A DNA stretch of 64,000 nt from Pyrrhosoma nymphula (Eukaryota > Arthropoda > Insecta > Odonata > Coenagrionidae). The notes below the pieces were generated by a model. It was given only the letters and a program-made list of their open reading frames with translations, did no database searches and was not told the origin of the DNA. The DNA is taken from positions 82,952,576 to 83,016,575 of the forward strand of contig OY754329.1 of the NCBI GenBank assembly GCA_963573305.1. The letters are read 5' to 3'. The position numbers and the translations under genes are program-made. Shown in pieces: positions 1 to 12,483 of the stretch (positions within the stretch are counted from its first letter, which is position 1; every line of letters starts with the position of its first letter).

Positions 1-477
1 TCATCAGCAATTACAACGAGATCATATGCACACACCCATGCGTGGTGCAGGATTCGATATCGCAGCACCTTCATTCCGTATACCTCCCAAAAGTCATGGT
101 TTTTTTCGATGAAATTTAAATAAAACCTTTGAACCCCTAGAAAATAGTCCAATATTTTGCTAAATATTTTTTCTAAGGCATTAAAATAATTTAAGAAAGT
201 AGAAAGCCATTTATGCGTACTTACTTTGCTTCGGAAGTCGAACTCACGTTATTAGAAATAGTACAATCGGCTACAACTATTTACTTATCACAGCTTTGCC
301 TAATTCATACTAATTAATATCTTTACGTCATAATTTAGATATTTTGTTTATTCTAAAGGAGAATGTGACATTTACTCCCTGAAAACCTAAAGGAAGTAGT
401 TCTAAAGATAGTATTACGCTAAATCCGGTTGATAACTTATATCTTAATTTCGAGACTTTCGAGAGTATCGTGGCGGT

Positions 478-602
478 GGAATCGTCTCGTCTCGCCAAAA
501 AGTGGTCTCGTCTCGAATTCTCACCCACGGTCTCGTCTCGAATCTCGTGTCGTTTTCGAGATGAGACTCGAGACGAGACGAGGAAGTCTCGAGTCTCGCG
601 GC
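478..602. repeat. Degenerate GTCTC/GAGAC repeat with fold-back
   Basis: About 125 bases made of repeated GTCTCG units on the left half and GAGACGAGACGAG units on the right half. The halves are complementary, so the tract can fold on itself. Units are spaced by five or ten bases with short interruptions. It makes both strands appear open in places, so overlapping short frames here are artefacts. Confidence 0.75.
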
Positions 603-1750
603 AACACTAATCTATGATAAGCCACCTCAATACGTACGACGCCAAGATCACCACTTTTTTACGTCCCGACGGACGGACAACTATTCAAAAGCTCTCTTCT
701 CAAAGCACTCAATGAGTGATCGCATGACCGATAAAAAATTTCCGCCAACTCCAGGAGTCAACCCCGGGCCCTCCATGCCAGTACTCTAAGCCACCGCGGT
801 AATCCAAGCCCTTGCAATTCAAAGCATGGCGAAAACAGATAAACTAAATTAATGAACTATACAGATAGCACCACAAAATATCACTGTATTAACTGAAGAA
901 TTGTCGCATCACCCTGTGATTCGTTTAACCAGATGCGAACTGAAAGTTACTCACAAAAAAAATTTATTTGATAAGTATAATATTAACGTACACCTTTCAC
1001 GCGAGAGCCATTTCGGGTGATATATCAAATAAAAGCTTCAATTGTATGTGCCGAAATGAAATCTATTATTTTCTTTTAATCTTTGATTTGCATTAAAACC
1101 AATTTTATAGTTCGGATCAATCCTATCCGCAACATAACCCCAGAAATGACGATGGATATGAGCGATCGAGTACATCTAACTAAACAAGGATTTTCAAAAG
1201 TCCGCAAACTCCTCGTCCTTCGAATGAGCTTCATAAAACAAACGACTCATGTACATGTAAAAGGCTAACTACATTCACTTAAGTTTCATATTCCTCGTGA
1301 ACTTTGCGCTTAAGTTTTCCTAAAATTAAAAACAGCAGAATGAATAAAATTGTCTCGCAGGCATTAAAGGGAGTATGAAGCGGTGGTACCTCCATATGTC
1401 GCCAGCAAAAAATGGAAGATGAAACTCTGGACCTACTTCTCTTCCGACTCACTCGTGTCTCTTCGCCCGAGGGTTACACGAGGTCGGCAGTTCTTAAGCC
1501 GCGTTTTTTTAATTCTCGTTCGAGATAGCCTTGAGGGGAGGGTATGGGACGTTTTTGGGTGCCCAAGATTTAACACCAGGCTAAGCTTACAAGAAAAATT
1601 CACATTCCAAAAGTTTTAGATATGCATGTTGGATATTCTTTTACCCCCAATGCATAAGCTCTTCAAAAGGTAAATTCTGAGGAAAAAATTATAGTGAAAA
1701 GTTATTTTTATTTTAAGTAAGTTTCTTTTGGATTTCTGCGATATAATTAT
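603..1750. other. No recognisable feature
   Basis: Mixed-composition, mostly AT-rich sequence with short open frames only. I see no splice-linked exon, RNA gene or repeat ends that I can support. Confidence 0.5.
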
Positions 1751-1756
1751 ACTTTT

Positions 1757-1800
1757 TAGCAAACGTTTCGCCGTATTATTCTGCCGGCTTCGTCAGGCTT
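1757..1800 (-). ncRNA. Hammerhead-ribozyme-like core (decayed)
   Basis: Read on the minus strand: AGC, CTGACGA (1796-1790), a stem II arm GCCG, a loop of about 11 bases, CGGC, then GAAAC (1769-1765), GTTT and GCT. CTGANGA and GAAAC are the invariant parts of a hammerhead core, GCCG/CGGC can pair as stem II, and AGC/GCT can pair as a 3-bp stem I. One extra A lies between the core and stem II. Such cores with a very short stem III are known from Penelope-like retroelements. Pairing is by eye and activity is not implied. Confidence 0.4.
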
Positions 1801-2036
1801 TCTAAATCAACAATCAAAAACAAATAAACAAACTTCGGCTGTTATTATGTAGCATGATTAATTAATACTTGAATTTTGCAAAAGTCTTTTCCACGTATAA
1901 GTAAGTTTATAGCTATCTTCTCTGTTTCGGTTGTTTGGTCTTTTTTCTATTTCACTGGCTTCGAATCCAAAAGAGACTTACTAAACTTAAAATGAACTGC
2001 GAAAATCAACGATAAAAATTACAAGTTATTGTTGCC

Positions 2037-2075
2037 AGTGGCGTATCTCGGAATTGCCTTGGGGGGGACACGAAC
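2037..2075 (+). mobile_element. Possible DNA-transposon end (CAGTGGCGTA + G tract)
   Basis: CAGTGGCGTATCTCGG followed by seven G looks like the terminal motif of some hAT-type elements. No matching second end was found. A similar motif, GCAGGCGCGTA then a G tract, lies on the minus strand at about 6513-6543. Confidence 0.25.
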
Positions 2076-2411
2076 ATACCGGGTGGACTTGGGAAAACTT
2101 ATGGTTTTATACCTTGAAAACTTTTTTTAACGCATTTCTACCTTTCTAGTGACTTTTTTTAACTTACGTTTAAATGACTATAAGTTTTTAAATAACTAGA
2201 ATGGCAAAATTATTTTGATGCCGCTAAGAGCGTACTTAGTACTTATAGATATTTTTCCTAACTCCTTACACAGTTTTTCTAAGGACCGTTCATCCAGCAA
2301 GAAAAATAGTGGATATTTTAAGGTTAAACTTTTGGCAGGTTAGCCACGAAAACTGAATTAAAATTTTAAATTTTATGTAACAATTCTGCATTTTAATATT
2401 GAATTAGTAAA

Positions 2412-2429
2412 CATATATATATATATATA
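2412..2429. repeat. (AT)n microsatellite
   Basis: Nine AT units. Confidence 0.9.
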
Positions 2430-3399
2430 CACCTCGTGAACAGGTTTTTCAATAAGATTTCTGATCTCGTATTATTTTGAATTTTACTCAGCTATGATGT
2501 TTGAATATTTCATTTTGTGAGCTCATCCCAGTACATAAATTATTAAATAATTATATTGGCCTAGGGCTTTACAATCTATACGCTTTAGAAAAACTGCGAC
2601 AGTACATACATAAGTGATACAGTTAGGTAGTATATTCTACGTAAAATGACTACCAGTACCAAGTGAAACTTAAAAATTAGGTTCTTTCAAAAAAAACCCC
2701 AAACCGATAATGTTTAAAGATGAATTCGCCTTGATTTTTTTGCCATTTCATCATCGATTTCTTCAGGCAAAATTAAAATACCTTTATGTACATAGAGCGA
2801 ACATAACCCATTTAACCCGGTTTCACTAGTTGTGTTTCCTAAATAATTCTTCAAATATCAAATTAAAATATAATGGAGAAGGATCATTCAGCGATGCAAG
2901 AGGTCAATAGTAAAGTTGCTATTATCTGTCGTAATTTGTACCCAGAAGGGTGCATTATCTTATCACAGTAGCTCAAAGCATCAGTATCTTTAAGTTTTCT
3001 TATGGATTTTCTCTTCTTTTTAAACAATTCTTCTCTCCCAAACTCTAATGTCTTCAATCATTGGTGTCAAATGTTCATCTTACCACTTTACAATGTTTCA
3101 TTGTTTCATAGAAAACAATGTTTCATTGAAACATATCCTTATGTAGATTGTCACGCTTGTCCTATACCTGCATTGTACTTTATATATAATTATATATAAT
3201 GATTATGAAACAATGTAATCAGGTGTTGAGCCCTAAGCTTTTGTGTCGCATCAAAATTACAAATAAGTTAAGTGTAGGTATACTACTGGGTGTATTATTG
3301 TGGTCAGAAAACAGTATTCACATAGAATTTTCAACAACTGTGCATTGTTTAATTTAATTAAATTAATAAATGAAAAATGTGTTAAGAAAATATCGCATG

Positions 3400-3830
3400 A
3401 CAATACATTTCGTCGAGAGAATAGGACTAACGCCGAAAGAAGCGGCGGACTTGGGAGCTTCGAGCATTGGCGCGTGGCAGCGCCACTTGGGGTGGCACGC
3501 GCTCACTCTTGGGGCCGTATCTCGGGAACCACCGGTCACAATTGGAAAACATTTTAGGTGCAGTATGTCAAATGTCCAATAAGTTGTTGGTTACCAGAGA
3601 AAATCAGTTGAAAAATATCAGCGCCTTCTTATCGCCATTCATATCCGAAAAAATAGCCCAAAACTCCAAAATTTCACAACTTTGAGTAAGATGCGGCACG
3701 TCTTCCCGTTATCCAATTGCAATTATATTTTACAGGATATGTTTTCACTCCAATTGGCATAAATTGGGGGGGGGGGGTGTCCCGAAAGAAAATCGAAAAA
3801 TAAGGACCACCCTAATTGTTACATTACCTC
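3400..3830. repeat. GC-rich dispersed-repeat-like segment with poly-G tract
   Basis: A GC-rich patch (3410-3545) where all plus frames are open for 70-85 codons, followed by AT-rich sequence, a run of 12 G (3766-3777) and TGTCCCGAAAG...GGACCACCCTAA. The last part resembles the end of a DNA transposon read in reverse (AGGGTGGTCC). No matching left end was found and the peptide is not one I recognise. Confidence 0.3.
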
Positions 3831-4322
3831 GGTACTTTTCACCAGTTTACAAAAATATAATATTCGGCCTAAGTGGCAGGGGTCCCACTTAAGCTTCCGC
3901 AAAACCGCTTCTGCAAATGCTCCGAGAAGCCTGTTTTCTGAGATTTGAAATGTATCTCAAACGTAGTATCAGCCAGTATGCAGTGTACACAATACAATGT
4001 ATAAACTATACACGGTCAAATAAAATTCTGTGTCACCAGATAGCCTCCTTCCCTCTTTTTTCACCGCCGGCAGGGGTGACGATGGTATTACCTTTGTTTC
4101 GGAGCACGGCAGTCCTGTTACGTTATCTACGTTGACGAACGCGACGCCGGCAGGCTCCGTGCCACTTGAGGTTGTTTTCGTGGCGTGTCAGAACTTATAG
4201 GGCGCCAATTAAAATCAGGAGGGCGGCGACACAAGGCACTCCGCAGTTTTTCAGTTTAGCTTCGTGTAGCTGGTTAATAAGCACGTGAGTGTCTGCTCTT
4301 TTTGGGGTAGAATTTGTTCACG

Positions 4323-4510
4323 ATGGTACGGCCGGGATTGAAGTCAGCGGATATTATAGCTGCAAATGACTTATCTGAAGATTTTTCTGAATGAGAAGAT
4401 GTGGAAATTCCACCCGAATATGCATTTCATAATGTGGGAGGAAGCTCGGATTCAGGATTATGCTGGTCAGAGGAAGACGAGTTGCCCTTGCGGAACAAGA
4501 TAAGTAAGTG
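4323..4510 (+). pseudogene. Possible piggyBac-like transposase N-terminus
   Basis: From the ATG at 4323 the frame reads MVRPGLKSADIIAANDLSED, F-S-E, a TGA stop, then an acidic stretch (E-D-V-E-I-P-P-E ... W-S-E-E-D-E-L-P) up to a GTAAGT-like donor at about 4503. Short basic starts followed by strongly acidic stretches are common in piggyBac-type transposases. The in-frame stop and lack of a catalytic domain make it a relic. The downstream GC-rich patch ends in CTAGTG-TTAA at 5261-5270, which would fit a TTAA target site. No left end was identified. Confidence 0.3.
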
Positions 4511-5270
4511 TTGGTGAAACGATTTCCACACGTTATTTTGGTATAAAGACTGTTTATCATTGCCTGAATTATTTCATTTATAGTGCGAATCAATACTCCA
4601 GACACCTCGGAAGTCCGTCGCAGTACCCATAGGAATGCTGAGGGTATTTTCTTGCAATATATTATATGCTTGCTTGCAATGTAAGGAAAATTAAGTTTTC
4701 CATGTACAGCCTTTTCAAGACAAATTTTTGTTATTTATTTTCTTATGCTACATGAAGAATTTGCAAATTGTACTTTCAAATCACTTTTTACACTTAATTG
4801 TAATTGAAAAGATTTTTTCTATCACTTTAAAAATAAAAAACGTAAATTTACTAAGGTTTTTTTCACCTCTTCTGAAGGCATTGCCGTACTCGAAATTTCT
4901 CATATTCCAAGATGATCGAACACATGCCAAATAAATATATTAAATAACGCCCAAATTAGTGCTACTCACAAAAAATCGGGAATAAAAGTATATCGCAAAT
5001 TGAACAAAACGTTAAGGAAAAAAAACAAAATTATGTCAAACTAAAGGAAAAGTTTTTATCAATTCTTGGTACTAACAAAAACTGCAGTACTAACTGAAAT
5101 TAATTTTGGACCTGATACAGTCAAGAATGATGTTTTTCCAGTGTATAAACAATTATCAGTCCATTTTCACCGGTGGAACACCAGATAACAGGGGGTGGGT
5201 CTCGCCAGACCCAACGGCGCGGCGCGGGCGGTTCGAGGGGTAGCGAGATTTGCGGCGGTTCTAGTGTTAA

Positions 5271-7660
5271 CTGGCAGCTGTTTATGGCATTATTGTATTT
5301 TCATATTAATTGTACAAAGCTTTAATTGATCATTACAGTTTTTTATAGAAAGTAAAATCTCAAATTAAGAGAGAATTTATTTGTAAAAGAGTATTAATTT
5401 AACTGAGTGATAAAATGATCAATGATCGGGGTGAAAGAAGCTGTTCTAAAATATGTTTCTGGAGTGTCGCGAGGTGAATTTTACCGTGCTGTTTGGCGGT
5501 TAAACATTCTAGGAACTTTGATTGGAATGCCTTCCTTAAGATATCCTTATCCTTCCTTCCTTATATTATCAATGATCCCAAATATTTCTGAAAATTCTGC
5601 CTCAGCCATTGTCCCTGATTATTTTTATTTAACAGTATGTTCAGCGTAAGTATCTCGACAAATCAATTTTATCACTCTCAAAGTATTTAGTTAGAGGCAA
5701 GGTGTATGAAAATACTTTATTTACTATAAACAAGGTAAAGAGAAAATCATATTTGGAAATGGTAGAGTACATCGAAGTTTCGTTAGTTGTTAGAGTAAAC
5801 AAGCTAATCTCTGTTTTCGAGCCAACTATACTGGAACTTTAATTTCCGTTTTTCGAACTCTGTGGAGGGGAACTGAAAATTTCATCAGGTTTCCAGGCTC
5901 TACTTAACAAATTTTCTCTTTCATCACCATTCATCTGAAAAAAATATCTGTTTTTCATTGCACGAAAACAGAAAAACGTTTATTTTAAAGAAAGTGCGGT
6001 CTAACCACATAGAGGGTAGGATAAATACAGGTGAGATTAGGGCACATTTGAAGCAATCCGACGCTTTTAAGCTTCCAACATTTTTAAGGCCCAAAGGTTA
6101 GGTTTCTGTTTCATACGGGGAAGAGAAGGGAAGTGGTAGAGGTGATATACTTTACGCTTCTTTTCCATTGTACTGAACAAGATAGCTAGCAACTTAACTC
6201 TCGGCCCGCTGAACGAAAAAACTACAAGAGAGCAGATAGCGCACCGCCCGCGCACCGGTGCATGCTAGGACCGCGGTACTAGGTCAGTCCAATATATCTA
6301 CGAAGGGGAGTTATGTTACAGATTCGTCAGCTCAACTATATCAACATTGACAACGAATATTTTTCAAGACGTGTAGTCAGAATGGTACGTTTATACCTTA
6401 ATGACTTTGAATATTTCTTATTTTCAACGTAATAATGGACTATAAATCTTTTTACAGGTTGTACTAATTTAATTTTTTGTTCTGGGGAGGGACCGGTCCC
6501 GTTCGCCCCCCCCCACCCCACCCCCCCGTAAATACGCGCCTGCAACCAACACCTTTCCTATTTATAGTTGGTAGTTTAACTCCCCTTACCACACGCTATT
6601 TTGTTGCCTAACGGGGTGTTACGAAAATGTACATCCACCAAAAAACAAAGATAAAACTCCGGGACTACTTTTTCTACGACTAACTCGCTTAATTAACCTT
6701 GTAGTAGTTCACTGATTGCCGCTAGATGGGAGCACTGTGGTAGTTAACTAATTGCCACTGGATGGCAGCACTGGTTTTGCGAAGCATCCTAGTGGGAGCC
6801 ATCTGAATTAGAGAGTTCAGCCAAGATGGTAGACGTAAGGTTATGTGTGTTATCCGCCCCAAGGTATTTAAGTCTCTTTTAAGTGAATTAAGTCCATGAA
6901 TACACAAAATAATACTTGTGAACTTTTCCTTTGTCGGCCGCGAACCTTCCCCAACACACTTAAAGTCGGTAGTCCGTGGACCGCGTTTTTTATTCCCATT
7001 TGAAACGATTTTAAGAGAAATAAGGCATGGTAAATGTTAGTACTTATGGGAAAAAGTTCCGGGGTCACAAGAACCAGCAGGTGGCCATTTCCTTTTTTCA
7101 AATTTTCCACCGCGCAAGTTTATTGACACAGGTTGATTTGTGACCTTCTATTTGGGGATATTTGCCTAGTTCAGCGAACTGTTCATCTTTGTCACACCGG
7201 CAAAGGTCGGCCGAAAATACAACAGCATGGCTCTCTTTAGGTCAGCAAAAACATTTAACTCCAAGATGTTCCTGGATCGCGTCCCGTACTTTAATGAATT
7301 TACTTCCACTCTAAGGATCCTCATCCTACGGACAGATCTCTTAAAAAACTAAACCATATACCCTAAATACGTCAAGAAATTTGAATTCGACCCTTTTGGA
7401 AAGTCTCATATAGATAGGCCCTATATTTTGTTCACTTTCGCCGGAAGACAGCAAAGATATGGTAAAACTGGCATTACGAATTCGTTTAGGGAAGATTAAG
7501 GCAACGTAATTTAATGGATGCAGTCGCAAGTTGTAAAAATAATGCACACTACAAAAACTAAACCATCTATCCTATCATTGATGAAAACTGTTTCTATTGT
7601 TTTGTAACCTGTGAAAATAGTGACCAAACGGTGTGAAGAATGATATAGTTATGTGTGATG
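5271..7660. other. No recognisable gene
   Basis: AT-rich sequence with one C-rich tract (6505-6528). On the minus strand that tract follows GCAGGCGCGTATTTACG, resembling a hAT-type end. No matching partner end or coding exon is supported. Confidence 0.45.
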
Positions 7661-7662
7661 TG

Positions 7663-7770
7663 ATATTATTTACCAAGTTTAGCAGAGGCGATTTGAGCAT
7701 AAAATTTGCTCAAATAAAAAAAACAGCATAAAATTCTCAAATCGCCTCTGCTGAACTTGGTAAATAATAT
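7663..7770. repeat. Near-perfect foldback repeat, arms about 40 bp
   Basis: ATATTATTTACCAAGTTTAG... on the left is matched by ...CTGAACTTGGTAAATAATAT on the right. The arms cover about 38-43 bases with only one or two mismatches and are separated by an A-rich loop with a further small GAGCATAAA/TTTGCTC hairpin. A foldback MITE is the simplest reading. It carries no hammerhead-like core. Confidence 0.85.
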
Positions 7771-10700
7771 TCCCAGATAAGCTAGTATCCCGATTTCTCT
7801 TTGCCCAATTCAAAAATGGCAACTAACAGATTTCATATTTGTAGTACACATTAATTCTCGCGATCCTCGACTTACAGAAAGATTTCATAAATAATTTATC
7901 CTCAATTCATCAGGAATTTTGGCCCCGATACATCGAGGGAAATCCCCATTAAGATGGGATACTAATATTTCTTTCCATTTGTCTTCGAGGCAACCTAATT
8001 TTGGACTAAGACAAATACCGTGTTACACCTAGGTGTTGGGCTTTAATGGGTTAAAAACTAGATTGATACGACTTAATTTCTATGATAAGTACACGTAGTC
8101 TATACAGGATAAATATGGACCCAGTGAATGGTGGGACCTTAAAATATTGAAATATAAAAAAATTCGACACAGATCGATAAACCTCCAATTTTATCATCAT
8201 AAATAATATTATTTTATAATATTTATTCAAATTATTTTAGAATATCTCCATAATTTTGTAACCGTGGCGCATCAAATTAGATCACAAACCCACGTTCGTC
8301 TACATATACCAAGTGAGTCAAGATGAGCGCGAAGCATTCCTTGCAAAAGAAAAGTGAATACACTGATGAGATGAAATTTAATTCTATTTTTAAGCATAAA
8401 GCAGGATCAATCAAATTAACTTACATGAAACAATTGAAAAGATAATTTGGGAACGTTTTAAGTTAAGCAGTGAGTAATCGTGTTGTTTAATATCTCAAGA
8501 ACTCATGATTACTAAATTTCAGATTCATCAGCTACTGATTTTCACTAACGATCCAAATTAGCCCCGACCCCAATACTTACTATTAGCCTACATATTGGGG
8601 TCCCAATTAAGGGTATTACACCGCAACCCACGAAAAACTCACCAGGAAAAATACTATGCATGCATTTGCTCCATTACTGCGAACGAAAGAAAAAATAAAT
8701 AAAAACTTCAGCTGATTTCATTTTTACCGACAATACTGTGACTTCACGACCATTATTACCATTCTTTCCCCTCAGAAAAGCTATTTCGAACGAACACATT
8801 TTTTTCGCGAGCGTGGTGAATAGGTTCTCGTGGCTTGCAAGCAATCAAAAAACATCGCTGTCCCTTGGAACGCTGAATCCCCGCGCAATGAGCACGTACT
8901 TATCGCGGTCATCAAGACAAAAGCTCATGAGTACCCCTTCACATGAGAGGGCGGGTCACGCGTGGAGAATAGCAAAACCAAGGATTCAGCAAACCGTACG
9001 CGCACTTGGACCAAAATCACACACACAGACACTCACGAATACAATCCTCTCTTCCGGGGGCTAAAGGTTCTGCCCACTGAAAGAACAACCCCAATAGTCC
9101 GACCGCTTCCGAATGTAAACTCTCCCCATCCCAACAATGCCATTTAATGCACCCACCCCTGCTGCATTTCCCCGTGTCCCTTAAAATCCCTTATACCCTT
9201 CTCATTCTCTGTCGTCATTTTACGAGTTTTGGGCAAAATAAACTGAGCAAAATAATCACCTACAAGCGCAGAGGGGAAACCAGAAGGTTAATTACAGGCC
9301 CGCTTGTGAACAAACATTCGCAGAATGTCTGCGACGCAGTAATGGGCTCAAGGACGTTATCTCACCGAGTCAAGATTCCTACTCCGGCTGCTGCTGTTTA
9401 CGGTATTGGAGTCGTTTCTGGAATGAAGGGAGCACACCACCTTTTGTTCCTTTGCCAACCGGGTCCTTTTGAGTACCGCGTCGACTTGAAGAACAGGGCA
9501 GCGGGACTACCTACTTTGAGGGAGTGGAACAAGAACTAAGTGCAGTGCCTTGATAGTTGACGGTATACCAGGGTGCTCGTTATTTTGCTGTCGACTAAAA
9601 AAAACGATTTTCAGACAAAGACTGTGCATAACATTCCTCGTAAACACTAGGATGCTGAAAAATATGAGGATATTTTTCATCACTTCCAGGAAATCTATGC
9701 GATGAGACAGTACTCGCAGAGTTCTACTAAAAGGTGAATGACACAATTATATACTAATGGCCAGTTGCACAAACATTTATCAATGGGATCGATAGGTATG
9801 AGAGCCATAAAGTAACGGGCCTCATTACTAATTTTTGGTTGTAGGAACTATCGCTTACGTAACTTATCCCCAAATATCCCCTCCCTTCGACTGCTTAGTC
9901 AAATCTTCTTCCGATGGATACATTTTATGGATCTTTATATTAGGTATAGAATTACTTGTACACATTTTTTATGGCCAATGTGAGTAAATGGCCTCTTTAT
10001 TTGTCACATATTAACTCTTTCATCAATTAATTATCCCTCCAATCCACCATCTTAACTAGCTGTTAAAACCATCCCTTTACGCCAAATAATTAAAGAGATG
10101 GTATATGAAACCAATATATTTATCCAATGTGTTTTCGAAGCAAAATGAGCTAATGCTTTGATGTATGACACCGTCTCAGACTCTACTTTGTGGAATTCTA
10201 TTATAATGTAATACTGAAAAATACTTTGAATTTTCACGGTTTTTAAACCTCTAAAATGGCGCTCTGCGATTCGTGGCAACTCATCTAGCTTTTTCATTAA
10301 TTTAACCCCAGCGGCTGACGGCAACGCATATTACGCGTACGGACGAGTGAACGTGAAAACAAAGTCCGCAGTTGAGGCTATTCCTCCCACTTTTTGACGA
10401 TTAACTCATGTTTACCTATTTTTTCCCTTTGCGAAAATGTCTAGCGTAAAAAATCTATCATATAATAGAATTCTTCTTAGCCCAAAAAATTTTTCACTAC
10501 TTTTCTCTTCTCTTCCACAGAATACTTTATCCCTTATTTAATTCTTTGACTTTCCGGTATGAGCCAAGAGACTGTCGCACTTCTCCAAGCAAGAGATAGT
10601 AGAAAAAAGGATGCTTTAGATTATGTTGCGGATTTACAACCTTGCTAGTGGCTACCCTCAAGGCGATTTAATTCCTTTAATAGTAACGCAAGGTTGACCG

Positions 10701-11215
10701 TTTCAATTCCCTCACTGGGCAAAAGGTCATTTTAGGGAAACAGCTCTCTTAAACCTTTACTTCCACTCTCACTCAGGAGCTGAAAGCCAGCCATCTGGCA
10801 TTTATCGACCTTTTCTCTCCAAAAAAAAAGTTTGCGAAAAAATCCTAAGATTTGTAATAATTAGAGGTTCTTCTACATCACCTCTTTTGAGTCTTTTTCA
10901 AAGAAGCAGTAGAAGCTTTATAAGTTTTTTTAAAGTGTGGAGTTGCAAATTATTCTTCATTATTACGTTAGTAATGCTCTGAATTATACATTACATATCT
11001 TAGTTGGGAGCCTTTGTGTTGTTTCTACACCCACCATTAGTGATGTATTATTATTAGAGGACAATTACTGATAAAAGTAGGTTTAGATGGATGGAGAAGT
11101 ACTTCCATCTCCTTATCCACTTATGGTAAAGAAGTCAACCACACATTTAACTACACGCTTCTTTAGCTCAGTATACTTCATACACCTACCTTAATATAAT
11201 CTATATTCATATTGT
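7771..11215. other. Unassigned region including a long open stretch 8738-9539
   Basis: Mostly AT-rich. Within it 8738-9539 is less AT-rich and holds plus-strand open frames of 108 and 130 codons one after the other (8738-9064 and 9147-9539). The peptides have no domain I recognise and no convincing splice sites link them. They might be chance open frames in a GC-richer patch, a lineage-specific exon or a 5' UTR/promoter. Confidence 0.3.
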
Positions 11216-11219
11216 CCCT

Positions 11220-11500
11220 CTTCTTTTTCTTCCCGTTTCTCGCTCATCCATCTTCCTCCTCTCTGCTACAGCCTTAAGAATTCCATTGCTGTCTTTTGCT
11301 GTCAACTGCTCGATCCACTTAATATGCCTCCTTCCACTCTTCCCCAGTAACCTTCCCTCCTCAACCACCACACCTCAAGACTTTTTTAGCGCACCCTATC
11401 TGTCCATTTCCACATCTTTAAACACCAGTAGTTCATTTTCATACTCTTTTCTCAGCGTCGAGGTATCTGCACCGCACAATGTAACGCTCCGTAACAGTCT
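11220..11500 (-). pseudogene. Decayed LINE reverse-transcriptase C-terminus
   Basis: On the minus strand the sequence reads T-L-R-K-E-Y-E-N-E-L-L-V-F, stops and shifts, then G-R-L-L-G-K-S, W-I-E-Q-L, I-L-K-A-V-A and a basic tail. This follows the order seen after the RT domain of many APE-type LINEs ('W-T-L-R-K-E-D ... L-E-A-F-E-M-W ... L-L-K ... G-K-R-G-R-G-R'). The purine richness of this strand explains the polypyrimidine look of the plus strand. Several stops show that it is dead. Confidence 0.5.
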
Positions 11501-12343
11501 CCAATAATGCTTTACGATGTATTTTATCACTCGACTCTTTGTGATAAGAGCTACTTTAACAGGGCACCAAATGTGAATAAATTTTAAAATATAATTATGA
11601 CTCAAGTTTCGAACCAATTTACAACAACGGTTTCAATAACTCTTTTTTTTTAATTCGTTAGCATCACCTGATTTTTATATATACTCACAAATTTTATTCT
11701 GAATTTATTTACATAGAATTCCCTAAAAACTTTTCCCATCGTAAATAATACCTAAACTGGATTACGAGTTAGCATGTGACTTCAGATAAGTAATTTTCAA
11801 TTGTGTTAGAAGTTTTAATGAATAAGACGTTTTAATGTTTCTTTATGATTCGAATAACAGATAATAATACAACACGTGCGTAAATATGATTTTCTATTGT
11901 AAATTTAATATTAAAAGATTACAGGAGCAATGTAATGACCCGAAGCAAATAGTAATCTCGAGTAATTCAAAACAAATAGCCATCTCGCGTAATTGCAAGA
12001 TGTCACTGCGGAGGGGTTAAGTTCATTCATTAAAGAACAGAGTCATGACGCCAACTCTGCAAGCAGTTATACGGGATCTTAAGAAGATGAAATAAAGTTA
12101 ATGAGTCACAGAGAAAAAGATATAAACAAAAGGGCGTGCTTGCAGTTAATTTTGAAGCGGTACTTTTGCATTGAAAATTAAATAATTATTTCCTGACCTA
12201 TTTCCCGTGATGGGTATTACCGACCGAAATTCTTTAAAATTCAATTTTCCTCCATTTCCGAATACAGTACCCTTCACAGCAAGAAAAATTACAGCTTTGT
12301 TTAAATTATTACACGACGTATGATCCAAAATAGTTACAAAACC

Positions 12344-12483
12344 CGGAATAAAAATTCAAATCAGTGTCCAAAACAGAATATATGCGCCTTTGATATATTC
12401 ACTTCGGCAATGTCGGAATAAAAATTCAAATCAGTGTCCAAAATAGAATATATGCGCCTTTGATATATGCACTTCGGCAATCC
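12344..12483. repeat. Tandem duplication, two 70-bp copies
   Basis: The unit starting CGGAATAAAAATTCAAATCA occurs at 12344-12413 and 12414-12483 with only about two differences, so the duplication is recent. The right copy continues directly into a GC-richer stretch (12484-12706) that is open on both strands and unrecognised. Confidence 0.95.

Noticed and set aside
2740..2790. Minus-strand TTTTGC-CTGAAGA...GATGAAATG-GCAAAA, hammerhead-like with 6-bp stem I
   Set aside because: Stem III is absent and the base at the cleavage position would be G, which the hammerhead does not allow; stem II is only about 3 bp. Probably chance or a very decayed copy.
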